This document shows positions 16,327-25,970 of a DNA stretch of 64,000 nt, piece by piece. Origin of the DNA: CAVTJL01 sp963735065. Its GTDB lineage: Bacteria > Pseudomonadota > Alphaproteobacteria > Geminicoccales > Geminicoccaceae. Made by a program: the position numbers and the translations under genes. Position 1 is the first letter of the stretch, and each line of letters opens with the position of its first letter. The notes below the pieces were generated by a model. It searched no databases. It was not told where the DNA came from and saw only the letters and a list, made by a program, of their open reading frames with translations. Location: the NCBI GenBank assembly GCA_963735065.1, contig CAVTJL010000001.1, forward strand, positions 1,364,001 through 1,428,000, given 5' to 3'.

Positions 16327-19057
16327 TCAGTGCGCCTCGTCCCAGTTGCGGCCGGTGCCGGTGTCGACGACCAAAGGCACGGTGAGGCTGGCGGCGGATT
16401 CCATCACCTCCGCCACCGCTTTCTTGGTCGGCTCGAGCTCGGCCTCGGGCACCTCGAGGACGAGCTCGTCGTGGACCTGGAGGAGGAGGCGGGCGGGCGA
16501 GCGCTCGCGCTCGAGGCGGCGGGCGAGGCGCACCATGGCGCGCTTCATGATGTCGGCGGCCGAGCCCTGGATCGGCGCGTTGATGGCGGCGCGCTCGGCG
16601 TAGGCCCGCCTGGAGGGGATCTTGGCGTTGATCTCGGGCACGTAGCAGCGCCGCCCGTAGAGGGTGGCGACGAAGCCCCGCTCGCGCGCCTCGGCCTTGG
16701 CCCGCTCCATATAGTCCTTGATGCCCGGATAGCGCTCGAAATAGGCCTCGATATAGGCTTTTGCTTGCGCTTGTGGGATTCCCAGGCGCTGGGCCAGGCC
16801 AAAAGCGCCGATGCCGTAGATGATGCCGTAATTGATCGTCTTGGCCGAGCGGCGAAGGTCGGGGCCCACCTCGTCGAGGCTTTTGCCGAACATCTCCGAT
16901 GCCGTGACGGCGTGGATGTCGACGTCGTTGGCAAAAGCCTCCTTCAGCGCCTTGATGTCGGCCATGTGGGCGAGGACGCGAAGCTCGATCTGCGAATAGT
17001 CCGCGGACAGTAACAAAAAACCGGGCTCGGCCACGAAGGCCTCGCGGATCTTGCGGCCTTCCTCGGTGCGGATCGGGATATTTTGTAAATTCGGGTCGGT
17101 GGAGCTGAGGCGGCCGGTGGAGGTGGAGGCCATCATGTAGGAGGTGTGGACGCGGCCGGTTCGGGGGTTGATCTCCTCGACCAGGCTGTCGGTGTAGGTG
17201 CGGGTGAGCTTTTGCAGCTGGCGCCAGTCGAGGACGACGCGGGGCAGCTCGTGGCCGGCCACGGCCAGCTCCTCCAGCACCTCGGCCCCGGTGGCATAGG
17301 CTCCTGTTTTCGTCTTGCGGCCCTGGCCGCCCAGAGCCAGCTCGTCGAACAAAACCTCGCCCAGCTGCTTGGGGGAGCCGAGGTTGAAGGGGTGGCCGGC
17401 GAGCTTGATCGCCTGCTCCTCGAGCTCGGCCATGCGCTGGGTGAAGATGCCGGAGAGCTGGTGCAGGCGGCCCTTGTCGACCGTGATGCCCTGCGTCTCC
17501 ATGCCGGCCAGGATGGGCGGCAGCGGGCGCTCCAGCGTCTCGTAGACGGTGGCGAGACGCTCCTCGAGCAGGCGGGGCTTCAGCGTCTGCCACAGGCGCA
17601 GCGTCACCACCGCGTCCTCGGCCGCATAGTCGGTGGCCTTCTCGATCGGCGCCTGGGCGAAGCCGATCTGGGCCGCACCCTTGCCGCACACCGCCTCGTA
17701 GGGGATCGTGTCGTAGTCGAGGAAGCGCTTGGCGATCTCGTCCATGCCATGGCCGTGGCTGGCGCCGTCGAGCACGTAGGACAAGAGCATCGTGTCGTCG
17801 ATCGGATCGACCGCGACGCCGTAGCCGGCGAGCACGCCCTGGTCGTACTTGATGTTGTGGCCGATCTTCAGGACCGAGGGGTCGAGGAGGATGGGCTTCA
17901 GCCGCTCCAGCACCTGGCTGCGGTCGAGCTGGCCGTCGCGGCGCTGGCCGAAATCGTCCACATGGGCGAGGGGCACATAGAAGCCCGCCATCGGGTCGAC
18001 GGCGAGGCAGATGCCGACCAGCTCGGCGCGGCTGACGTCGAGCGAGGTCGTCTCGGTGTCGAGGGCGAGGTGGCCGACGTCCAGGGCCTTGGCGATCACC
18101 GCGTCCAGCGCCTCGAGGGTGGTGATGGCCGCGAAGGTCGGGCGGTCGTCGCCGGGGGCGGAGGGTGCCTGGCCCGCCGCCGCCTCGGCCGCCACGGCCT
18201 CGACGCGGGTGACGAGCGCGCGAAAGCCGTTCTCCTGGAGGAAGGCCAAGAGCCGCTTGGCATCCAGATCCTTGCGCCCCGCCTCCTCGAGCCCGAAGGG
18301 CAGGGGTGCCTGCGGCGTCGAGGCCCACCAGCGTGTAGCTGAGCCGCGCCTTGTCGGCGTTCTCCTCCAGCGTCTGCCGCCGCTTCGGCTGCTTGATCTG
18401 GTCGAGTGACGCGAGAAGCTGCTCGAGCGAGCCATATTGGGTGATGAGCTGGGCTGCCGTCTTCACGCCGATGCCGGGCACGCCCGGCACATTGTCCGAC
18501 GTGTCGCCGGCAAGGGACAGAACATCGCGGACGAGCTCGGGGGCGACGCCGAAGCGCTCCATGACCTCGGCTCTTCCGATCTCCTTCTGCTTGATCGGGT
18601 CCCACATGGCGACGCCGTCGGCCACGAGCTGCATCAGGTCCTTGTCGGAGGAGACGATGACGGTCTCCTCGCCGCGCTCGCGGGCGAGCCTGGCATAGGT
18701 CGCGATGAGGTCGTCGGCCTCGAAGCCCGCCGCCTGGGCCACGGGCAGGCCGAAGGCGCGCGCCGCGTCGCGGATCAGCTCGAACTGCGGCACGAGCTCG
18801 GGCGGCGGCTCCTGGCGGTTGGCCTTGTAGGCCTCGTAGAGATCGTTCCGGAACGTCTTGCGCCCGGCGTCGAAGACGATGACGAGATCGTCGTGCGGCC
18901 GCTCCTGCAGGAGCTTCATCAGCATCGAGCAGAAGCCGAACACGGCGTTGACGGGCGTCCCGTCCGGCCGCGTCATCGGCGGCAGGGCGAAGAAGGCGCG
19001 GAAGATGTAGCCCGAGCCGTCGACCAGCAGCAGGCGTTTCTTGGGGGCGTCGCTCAT
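16327..19057 (-). CDS. polA: DNA polymerase I, interrupted by a one-base frameshift
   Basis: The first 250 residues (MSDAPKKRLLLVDGSGYIFRAFFALPP, GDTSDNVPGVPGIG) are the 5'-3' exonuclease. The rest, in a shifted frame, holds the 3'-5' exonuclease (LALDTETTSLD, IGHNIKYDQG) and the family A polymerase motifs DYSQIELRVLAH, RRSAKTINYGIIYG and LLQVHDELVLEV. The frames meet at 18301-18313, where removing one base gives a continuous protein of about 909 residues (GLDAA then APLPFGLEEAG). The enzyme fills gaps in repair and removes RNA primers. Since polA is seldom lost, a sequencing indel is more likely than true inactivation, although two separate polypeptides would in principle retain each activity. 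Confidence 0.95.
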
Positions 19058-19251
19058 GGCCGGAAGCTAGCGCAGGCGCGCCGCAGGGGCCAGCTTGCGT
19101 GGCGGCGAGGGCGGGCTTCCGGCTCGAGCAAAACCCAACTATTGCGCGAATGCGATCCGCAACTAAGCTCCGCTGGTTGATCTCGGGCGGCGGCTCGTGG
19201 CTGCTCCGGGATGTGACAAACGACGCTTGTCACTTTGCATCGGGGCGGCGT

Positions 19252-19540
19252 ATGATCGGGAGCTTCAAGGACAGAAGGCTGAAGCGGCTGTTCGAGACGG
19301 GCGACCGGAGCAGGCTGCAGCGGAGCAGTCGAGAAGATCGAGGCATCCTGATGCCCCGCGACAGCGCTACGCGTCATCGACCAGTGAGCTCCCGAGGATA
19401 TACCTGCACCTCATGAAGGGCGATCTCAAGGGCTTCGGAGCATCACGGTTCAGGCCAACTGGCGCATCGTATTCCGCTTCGACGACGGCAACGGCCTTCG
19501 ATGTCGAGCTGAGTGGACTATCATAAGGATACTCGAGCCG
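19252..19540 (+). pseudogene. HigB-type (RelE/ParE superfamily) toxin remnant
   Basis: Segments of a HigB host-inhibition toxin are recognisable in successive frames: MIGSFKDRRLKRLFETGDRSRL, then LMKGDLKGF, then SITVQANWRIVFRFDDGN, then FDVEL and VDYH. At least three frameshifts separate them, so no functional toxin can be made. A HigA-like remnant follows immediately, which is the normal toxin-antitoxin order for this family. Decay of the toxin next to several antitoxin-like genes may explain why the latter persist. Confidence 0.75.
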
Positions 19541-19819
19541 ATGCGAAGCCGCCCCATCGGTTCGATCTCACAGGAGCCTGGAGCGTGGGCTGGCCGGTAC
19601 GGGGTGCCAGCTCTGGCGACGCGGCTGGCGTCGGGCAATCTGGTCAACTGGCAGAGCGACCTCACGGCCGAGATGGCCGTGCGGTCTTGCTGCGCTTCGG
19701 CGAGCGGGGCTCGAGTCCTCTGGCACGGCTTCATGCAACTACGATGGCCCAGGTGAGGAAGCGGGAGCCGGAGATCGTGGCGAGGTTCGGCACGTGGCGC
19801 TGCCGGAGGTGGCGGCGTG
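19541..19819 (+). pseudogene. HigA-type antitoxin remnant
   Basis: MRSRPIGSIS, ALATRLA and DLTAEMAVR correspond to the start, helix-turn-helix and following helix of HigA antitoxins. The frame breaks after them, and the C-terminal part (QVRKREPEIVA) is out of frame with the beginning. The last 90 bases (19733-19823) are a diverged copy of the second HigA 3' end at 20479-20578. Confidence 0.65.
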
Positions 19820-19823
19820 ATGG
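19733..19823 (+). repeat. Copy 1 of a HigA 3'-end duplication
   Basis: The segment containing CCCAGGTGAGGAAGCGGGAG and ending GCGGCGTGATGGA matches 20479-20578 with a few substitutions and small gaps. In both copies the final ATG starts another gene. Confidence 0.8.
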
Positions 19824-20107
19824 AGCAGGATGGAGGCGAGGCCGGCTCGACACTCGACGACTTCCTGGCCGAGGAGGGCCTGCTCGAGGAGGCGACCGAG
19901 CATGCGATCAAGGCCGTCCTCGCCTGGCAGATCGAGCAGGCGATGAAGGCCGGCAACCTCACCAAGGCGGCGATGGCACGACGGATGCAGACGAGCCGCG
20001 CGCAGCTCGACCGCCTGCTGGACCCGGAGAACGGCTCGGTGACCCTGCGCACCCTCCACCGCGCCGCGGCCATCCTGGGCAAGCGGCTGCGGGTGGAGCT
20101 GGTGTAG
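19820..20107 (+). CDS. XRE-family helix-turn-helix protein
   Basis: The 95-residue product starts MEQDGGEAGSTLDDFLAEEGL and contains a helix-turn-helix in NLTKAAMARRMQTSRAQLDRLLDPENGSVTLRTLHRAAAILG. This arrangement is typical of XRE antitoxins that accompany Gp49-like HigB toxins. GGAGGT lies nine bases before the ATG, within the HigA-remnant copy. No intact toxin precedes it. It is an orphan DNA-binding protein that might regulate the large gene downstream, but that is inference. Confidence 0.85.
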   Translation: MEQDGGEAGSTLDDFLAEEGLLEEATEHAIKAVLAWQIEQAMKAGNLTKAAMARRMQTSRAQLDRLLDPENGSVTLRTLHRAAAILGKRLRVELV

Positions 20108-20267
20108 CCAGCGCTCGTTCGCCGGCGGCACGGCTGGGGTGGCTGGTACCGCGGGACGCGAGGCTGCGGCAACCTTCGATTGATAAAGGGCCGGTCGTCT
20201 CGCTTGCACGCGTCGTCCGAGTCTGGCTATGACGGACGGATCGGGCCCGAGCGAAGGTGAGAACGCC

Positions 20268-20574
20268 ATGCCTATGCTCAATCCCCCTCATCCCGGCCGT
20301 GTCGTGCGGCAGGAGTGCCTGGAGCCGCTCGGGCTGACCGTCACCGAGGGTGCCAAGGCGCTGGGCGTGACCCGGCGGGCGCTCAACAATCTCGTCAATG
20401 GCAAGGCCGCGATCGCCGCCGAGATGGCGGTGCGCCTCGCCGCAGCCTTCGGGGGCGGTGCCGAGGTCGTGGCTCGGGATGCAGTGCAACTACGACCTGG
20501 CCCAGGTGAGGAAGCGGGAGGCGGAGATCGTGGCGACGGTCCGGCACGTGGCGCGGTCGGAGGCGGCGGCGTGA
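20268..20574 (+). pseudogene. higA: HigA antitoxin with a late frameshift
   Basis: MPMLNPPHPGRVVRQECLEPLGLTVTEGAKALGVTRRALNNLVNGKAAIAAEMAVRLAAAFGG is a clean HigA start. The expected C-terminus (WLGMQCNYDLAQVRKREAEIVA, ending in a stop at 20572-20574) is in another frame. Removing one C near 20468 joins the two. As read, the upstream frame instead runs on without a stop into the 838-residue gene and would give a fused protein of about 940 residues. No toxin gene directly precedes it. The stop and the next gene's ATG overlap (TGATG), so translation would be coupled if the gene were intact. Confidence 0.75.
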
Positions 20575-20578
20575 TGGA
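20479..20578 (+). repeat. Copy 2 of the HigA 3'-end duplication
   Basis: This copy corresponds to 19733-19823. It ends with GGCGGCGTGATGGA, where the ATG begins the large nuclease-like gene. Confidence 0.8.
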
Positions 20579-23090
20579 AACGCTCCGAGGAACAGTTCGG
20601 CTTCGGCCAACCCGGATAGGCTTCCTCGTTAGCCCGTTCGACCACGCGAGTATCCGTCGCGTCATGCGTTATTGCACCTGCCTCTGGGGAGGTCGCTTCA
20701 ACCCGATAATTCCGGTCTCACCAGAACTTCCGGCCGCATGGAAGCGTGATCGCCGTCCAAGACCCTCCGGGCTCCAGCTGGCCCAACGGTACATTCGGTT
20801 CTTCGAACCCGATGTTTTTGTCGATGCAACCAAAGGCTTCTCGACCCAGCTGGGCTACGGCGATGACAAGGTCGACATGCTCCATCCTCGCGTCGTGCCA
20901 ATATCTGATTTCGTATCAAAAGAAGAGCTTGCTAGGATAGAATTCCTGTTTGGACTCAATGTATTCGATATATTTCGTCACCTTTATATAAAAGAGTTTC
21001 AATTTGCAAGAAGAAATCATAGTAAATTTGCTTTGCTTGAGGAGAAAGGTACACACTCTTCTTTTTTTGACGCCGTCTGCGGGCAATTCCCGGTCGATGA
21101 TGAGTTGGATTATATCAAAACGGGTTACGTCGACACGTTCGCTCCATTAAGCATGGAGTGCACGTGTGAATCATACTCAAGACTTCTCGCGGATAAAATT
21201 TCAACGCCTCTGCGGGTTACATCGTATGGCCTCGAACTTGAAACTGAAGGATGGCAAGAGCCACTCGCCTTCGTGTTCGATCCCGACGAAGGCTGTGATC
21301 TCATCGACTTCTGGAACCTCAGAATGACGCGGCAGGAACTTGTCGCCGTGAATGTGCATTGGTTCCAAGATATGGCAGAGACGCTAAGAGATTTCGTCAG
21401 AATAAACTACCGGCCGTTGCCGGGTAACAGCAACGGTGTGATGATCCAACCGACAATAGAGTTTGCGTCGTCGATTAAGGAAGAACATGCACGAGAATTG
21501 ATTGATAAACATCTGAGCGGCCTCGAGAAGGGCTCCCTCTCGGTGAAATTTTGGTACACTCCCCTCTGGGACGTTCGCACAGACGATAGGATTGCACGTC
21601 CCACGAGAGCGAAACTGACGGCAGACACAAAGGACGTCGAGCTCCTCATTCAGGGCGAGCCCCGCTCCGCCTGGATAGAGACGCTAGCTCCTAAGTTTGC
21701 AGAGCACTTTGGGCAAGAGGCGCGCTGGATCAATGTGCTCACTATCAGCAATTTTAACTCAGATAGCGACCTGGCACTCTGCTTCCCTCCCAAACGACGA
21801 CTGAGCGACTTTCCGAGGCTTCCGTCGTTACGGAACGTTCTCGTGTCTCGGGAGGGGATCGTACTGTTTCAGAAATATACTAAGTGGCGCGAGCTAATTG
21901 AGTGGTCAACCGGGCGTGACGCGATCATCGGGTGGCTAGAGAGTCAGGATGTCACCGCCCGACCGTCTGACGCCGGAAGGACGGCTGAGCAACTTATCCG
22001 TGCGCCCGGCGGGCTCAGAGGTGTCGAGCTCTTTGCCGACGAGACGATAATTCGGAAGCTCGATGAGATGGCCGCGCGACGGCAGGTGCGAGATACAGAA
22101 GACGGGGTGGAGACACGAGAGTATCCGGACCGGACCGCACCGGTCGCGGAGTGGAAAGCCCTTCTTCAGAGGAGAGCGAATAGGGATGACATCGCGCGAC
22201 ACTTCGGGCTCACCGACTTCACGGACCGGAATATCTTGCGACTCGGCCTTGAGGTGCGATGCTCCGTATGCCAAAAGGACAACTGGTACGCTATCGATGA
22301 GTTGGGGTTGTCGTTGGTTTGCGCTCGCTGCTTGGGCACATTTAATTTCCCACAGGGCGACCTTAATTTTCGAGCGACGCCTTGGTATTATCGTGTAGTC
22401 GGACCATTCAGCGTTCCAGACTATGCGGCCGGCGGCTACGCCACGGCTCTGGCCCTTCAACTCCTGGCTCACGGGTTAGGCACACAGGATGCGCAGATCA
22501 CTTATGCAACGGGGCTGGATCTGGTGGTGGCCGGGACAAAGATGGAGGTCGATTTCGTTCTCTGGCATCAGAAGGGGAGGTTGATGGGAGAAAACCATGA
22601 GCCTGCCACGCTCTTTGGGGAGGCAAAGAGCTACGCCAAAGAGGCGTTCACTGAGGGCGAACTGAGCAAACTGCGGGCGCTGGCGACACATTTCCCGGGT
22701 AGTTTCCTAGTCTTGGCGTGCTTGAAGAAGGGAATCTCTTCGAGGGAGAAGAGATTGATCACGAGGTTGGCGGAGTGGGGCCGCGTTCCGCAGGACGACG
22801 GAACGCCCCGCGCGCCTGTCATCGTGCTTACTGGCAATGAAATCTTCTATAAGTGGTACTTAGAGGATACGTGGAAGGAAGCCGGGGGCAGGACCGGAAA
22901 ACTCATCGGGAGTAGGTATAATGACCTCCGAGATTTGTGGCGCTTGGCTGATCTCACGCAACAAATCTACCTTGACCTTCCGCCGTGGAGGGGCTGGGTG
23001 CGAGAGTGGTATAAAGCTAAGTTGGAACGGAAGAAGGCCCATGTAGCAGAGAGGGTTGGCTCAGGAGCCTCCCGCATGAGGAGCTCCTGA
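20574..23090 (+). CDS. Uncharacterised protein with zinc ribbon and PD-(D/E)XK-like nuclease domain
   Basis: I do not recognise the 838-residue product as a named family. The N-terminus (RIGFLVSPFDHASIRRVMRY then CLWGGRFNPIIPV) looks like an alternating strand-helix domain. CxxC pairs at about 563-566 and 583-586 form a probable zinc ribbon. Near the C-terminus MEVDFVLW (Asp about 660) and FGEAKS (Glu 683, Lys 685) match the D...ExK signature of restriction-endonuclease-like folds. The gene is visibly richer in A and T than its surroundings and uses codons avoided by its neighbours, consistent with horizontal transfer. It sits among HigBA remnants. A nucleic-acid-targeting role, such as phage defence, is a reasonable hypothesis only. 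Confidence 0.85.
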   Translation: METLRGTVRLRPTRIGFLVSPFDHASIRRVMRYCTCLWGGRFNPIIPVSPELPAAWKRDRRPRPSGLQLAQRYIRFFEPDVFVDATKGFSTQLGYGDDKVDMLHPRVVPISDFVSKEELARIEFLFGLNVFDIFRHLYIKEFQFARRNHSKFALLEEKGTHSSFFDAVCGQFPVDDELDYIKTGYVDTFAPLSMECTCESYSRLLADKISTPLRVTSYGLELETEGWQEPLAFVFDPDEGCDLIDFWNLRMTRQELVAVNVHWFQDMAETLRDFVRINYRPLPGNSNGVMIQPTIEFASSIKEEHARELIDKHLSGLEKGSLSVKFWYTPLWDVRTDDRIARPTRAKLTADTKDVELLIQGEPRSAWIETLAPKFAEHFGQEARWINVLTISNFNSDSDLALCFPPKRRLSDFPRLPSLRNVLVSREGIVLFQKYTKWRELIEWSTGRDAIIGWLESQDVTARPSDAGRTAEQLIRAPGGLRGVELFADETIIRKLDEMAARRQVRDTEDGVETREYPDRTAPVAEWKALLQRRANRDDIARHFGLTDFTDRNILRLGLEVRCSVCQKDNWYAIDELGLSLVCARCLGTFNFPQGDLNFRATPWYYRVVGPFSVPDYAAGGYATALALQLLAHGLGTQDAQITYATGLDLVVAGTKMEVDFVLWHQKGRLMGENHEPATLFGEAKSYAKEAFTEGELSKLRALATHFPGSFLVLACLKKGISSREKRLITRLAEWGRVPQDDGTPRAPVIVLTGNEIFYKWYLEDTWKEAGGRTGKLIGSRYNDLRDLWRLADLTQQIYLDLPPWRGWVREWYKAKLERKKAHVAERVGSGASRMRSS

Positions 23091-23249
23091 AGTGGCTGCT
23101 TGAGCTGCATCAGCACACCGCCAGCGGTAGGTAGGTGAGCCGGGCGGCAGCAAACTCCCCCCTGTGACGCCCATCATTGGCGCCACCCCCATCCACGCCT
23201 ACGCTCTCAAAAGCCCGCCGACTCGGTGGGCCAATGAGAGGAAAAGACG

Positions 23250-25280
23250 ATGGGGAACTCCGCCGCGTTCGTGTCGGTCGCGAACCATCCACGCCTTGCC
23301 GAGAGGCCGCCGGCCTCGCCCCTTCTGGCCTCGCCGGCGCTGGCGCTCGAGGAGCACAGCGCGCTGGTCGAGACGGCGCTGAGGCGCGCGGAGGCGCAGG
23401 GCCGGCTCGAGACCGTGGGCATTCGGCCGGTGGATCTCGCCTTCCGGGGCATCTTCACGCTCGCCCAGTACCAGTCGCCCTTCAAGGCGCAGAACGACCG
23501 GGGGACCTGCTGGGCCTTCGCCGGGGCGGCAGCGCTCGAGGCCGCGTACCGAAGAAAGTTCAATGTGCTGATCGACGTGTCCGAGGAATATGTCTTCCAC
23601 ATGGGCAAGTCGTTCGCGCTCAACCGCGACGCCGCGCAGAACGTGGTCCAGCCGGTCGAGAACAACAGCTCGCTCATCGGCTTCCAGGGCAGCGGCGACA
23701 TCGTCCAGAAGATCTCGGAGAACGCGGTGCCGCCCGAGGGTGCCGCACCCTATCTGCAAAGCCAGCAGAGCCTTTTGGACATCCTGCCGGTGCTGGGCTT
23801 TGCCAATCAGCAGGCGGTGGTGAGCCAGGAGGACTATGACGCCATCGAGTTCTGCGAGCAGCACATCCCGCTCTTGGCCCGCGTCAACGCGCGCTATCGC
23901 GGCACGGGCTGGGCGTCCTTGGGCGGCAACCCGAGCGTGGCGGCCCTCGAGAGCACGATCATGGACCTGCACGAGGTGGTCTGCGACGTGCAGCACCTCA
24001 CACCGCCCGTGGGCGGCCACGTGCTCCTGCTCATCGGCTTCGACCGCAACCGCAAGGTCTTCTTCGCCAAGAACCACTGGGGCGAGAACGCGTTCATCGA
24101 GATCGCCTACCAAAACGACCCCAACTGGATGATCACGAGCGGCTGGTATCTGAAGGACGTGGTCGATCCGACCTTCGTGCAGAACGAGGCGTGCTGGCTC
24201 GGCAACTGGTGGGTGACGGTGGGCCAGAGCACCTTCCGCATGCTGCTGCGCCGCTCCGAAGACTTCGTCAATCCGGGGCAGCCGACGCGGCTGGGCTCGG
24301 CCTATCTGGGCGACGGGCGGCACGACGTGAACGGCCGGTTCCTCGACAACGGGTCGCGCCTCCAGCTCTTCATCGCCCCCGGGACGGCACCCACCGCACC
24401 CGGCACGCTTGCCGGCACCGAGATCGACGCCGCGCTCGACTTCAGCGACATCTACAACGCCGCCGGCACGACGGGCAGGCAGCCGGTGACGCTGTCGCGC
24501 TTCACGACGCGCTTTGCGGCGCTGTTCGAGCAGGGCGACGGCAGCGCCTGGCAGGCACGGCACGGCATCGACGCCGCCACCTACCAGCAGGCCTTCGACC
24601 AGCTCCTGGGCCAGGGCTTCAGGCTCACCTGGGTCGCGGGCTACAGCGAGGGGCGCGGGTCGCGCTTCAACGCGGTGTGGCAGCGCCGCGCGGGTGGCGC
24701 CTGGCAGGCCCGGCACGGGCTCACGGGCGAGCAGTACCAGGCCTTCTTCGACGAGATGGCGCGCCAGGGCTTCAGGCTCACCTGTGTGAGCGGCTATGCC
24801 GAGGGCGGCCAGGCGCGCTATGCCGCGATCTTCGAGCAGCGGCAGGGGCCGGACTGGCAGGCGCGCCACGGCATGACGCGCGACCAGTACCAGGAGACCT
24901 TCGACCAGATGACGGCGCAGGGCTTTGCGCCCGTCCAGGTGTGCGGCTACCGGGTCAATGTGGACGTGTTGTTCGCCGCGATCTGGGAGCGGCAGAGCGG
25001 TGTCGCCTGGGAGGCGCGTCACGGCCTCACCGCCAGCGCCTACCAGAAGAAATTCGACGAGATGCTGGCGCAGGGCTACCGGCTCGCCTGTGTCAGCGGC
25101 TACAGCGACACCGGCATCGCGCGCTACGCCGCGATCTGGCGCAAGGAGCCCTTCGGGCCCTGGCAGGCGCGCCACGGCCTCGATGCTGGAGGCTACCAGC
25201 GGGCCTTCGACCAGCTCGCGGCCGAGGGCTTCAGGCCGGTCCAGGTGTCGGGCTATGGCGACGGGTTCTATCCCGCCTGA
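23250..25280 (+). CDS. Papain-like (C1) cysteine protease with C-terminal BTRD1-type tandem repeats
   Basis: The 676-residue product has a papain-fold catalytic domain. The cysteine is in NDRGTCWAFAG (Cys 87), the histidine in VGGHVLLLIGFD (His 257) and the asparagine in AKNHWGENAFIEI (Asn 275). From about residue 419 five repeats of about 50 residues follow, each with a WQARHGL, YQxxFD, QGFRLT, VSGY and RYAAIW pattern. These resemble bacterial tandem repeat domain 1, known from polyglycine hydrolases and some secreted esterases. No Sec signal peptide is apparent, so the route out of the cell, if any, is unclear. The repeats may bind a carbohydrate or surface polymer. It has no obvious partner gene. 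Confidence 0.9.
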   Translation: MGNSAAFVSVANHPRLAERPPASPLLASPALALEEHSALVETALRRAEAQGRLETVGIRPVDLAFRGIFTLAQYQSPFKAQNDRGTCWAFAGAAALEAAYRRKFNVLIDVSEEYVFHMGKSFALNRDAAQNVVQPVENNSSLIGFQGSGDIVQKISENAVPPEGAAPYLQSQQSLLDILPVLGFANQQAVVSQEDYDAIEFCEQHIPLLARVNARYRGTGWASLGGNPSVAALESTIMDLHEVVCDVQHLTPPVGGHVLLLIGFDRNRKVFFAKNHWGENAFIEIAYQNDPNWMITSGWYLKDVVDPTFVQNEACWLGNWWVTVGQSTFRMLLRRSEDFVNPGQPTRLGSAYLGDGRHDVNGRFLDNGSRLQLFIAPGTAPTAPGTLAGTEIDAALDFSDIYNAAGTTGRQPVTLSRFTTRFAALFEQGDGSAWQARHGIDAATYQQAFDQLLGQGFRLTWVAGYSEGRGSRFNAVWQRRAGGAWQARHGLTGEQYQAFFDEMARQGFRLTCVSGYAEGGQARYAAIFEQRQGPDWQARHGMTRDQYQETFDQMTAQGFAPVQVCGYRVNVDVLFAAIWERQSGVAWEARHGLTASAYQKKFDEMLAQGYRLACVSGYSDTGIARYAAIWRKEPFGPWQARHGLDAGGYQRAFDQLAAEGFRPVQVSGYGDGFYPA

Positions 25281-25331
25281 GGCTCGGGGACGCGGGGGCG
25301 AGGTGCCCCGGGTGGTGCCCGCTCCCCGATC

Positions 25332-25970
25332 CTAGTCCAGGCCGCGCGCAGCCCGGCGTGCCTTGAAGTCCTTGGTCGTGTTGACGCGGGGGAAGGGCTC
25401 GTCCGGGACGGGTGCCCCGAGGAAGCGGCAGAGCGGCTCCCAGCCCTCCGAGACGCGATAGACGAGAAGGCGCGAGGCGGGGATCTCCCGCTGCACGGCC
25501 TCGATGTGGCGGTTGAAGAGGTCGATCACGTGGGCCCGGTCGTCGAGGCGGCCGTCGAGGTCGAGCTCGGCCACGATGCGGCGTGCCATCCGCGCCTGGT
25601 CCTGGAAGACCTGCGGCGCCGCGGCCGGAACCTCGCCCTCCGCGACGGTGAAGATCGTGGCGACGGCGCTGTCGTACCAGCCCTCGGCGTCGCGCACGGT
25701 GAGGATCGCCTTGGCCTGGGGATAGTGCTCGAGCAGCTCGCGCCAGAAATGGCATGCGGGCCAGTCGACGACGGCGCGAAAGCCCTCGAAGAGCGCGTCC
25801 CAGTCGACCGCCTCGCCCGCGGCCCCGCGCTCCCAGAGGGGGATGTGCTGCGGGTGCTGGAACACCTCGATCATGTGGTAGCACGGACCGTGGCCCAGCC
25901 GCTCGAGGGCGAGCTTGAGCGACATCGTCCCGGTCCTGCCGAAGCCCACGCCGATCACCTCGAGCGCCAT
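25332..25970 (-). CDS. Sulfotransferase family protein (Sulfotransfer_4-like)
   Basis: The 212-residue product begins MALEVIGVGFGRTGTMSLKLALERLG, in which GFGRTGTMS is the 5'-phosphosulfate-binding loop. It continues with CYHMIEV, the strand AILTVRDAEGWYDS and FLGAPVPDEPFPRVN. This pattern is typical of small PAPS-dependent sulfotransferases also found in eukaryotes. The acceptor is unknown. GGAGG lies six bases before the ATG at 25970. The gene is divergent from dnaE. Confidence 0.92.
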   Translation of the reverse strand: MALEVIGVGFGRTGTMSLKLALERLGHGPCYHMIEVFQHPQHIPLWERGAAGEAVDWDALFEGFRAVVDWPACHFWRELLEHYPQAKAILTVRDAEGWYDSAVATIFTVAEGEVPAAAPQVFQDQARMARRIVAELDLDGRLDDRAHVIDLFNRHIEAVQREIPASRLLVYRVSEGWEPLCRFLGAPVPDEPFPRVNTTKDFKARRAARGLD

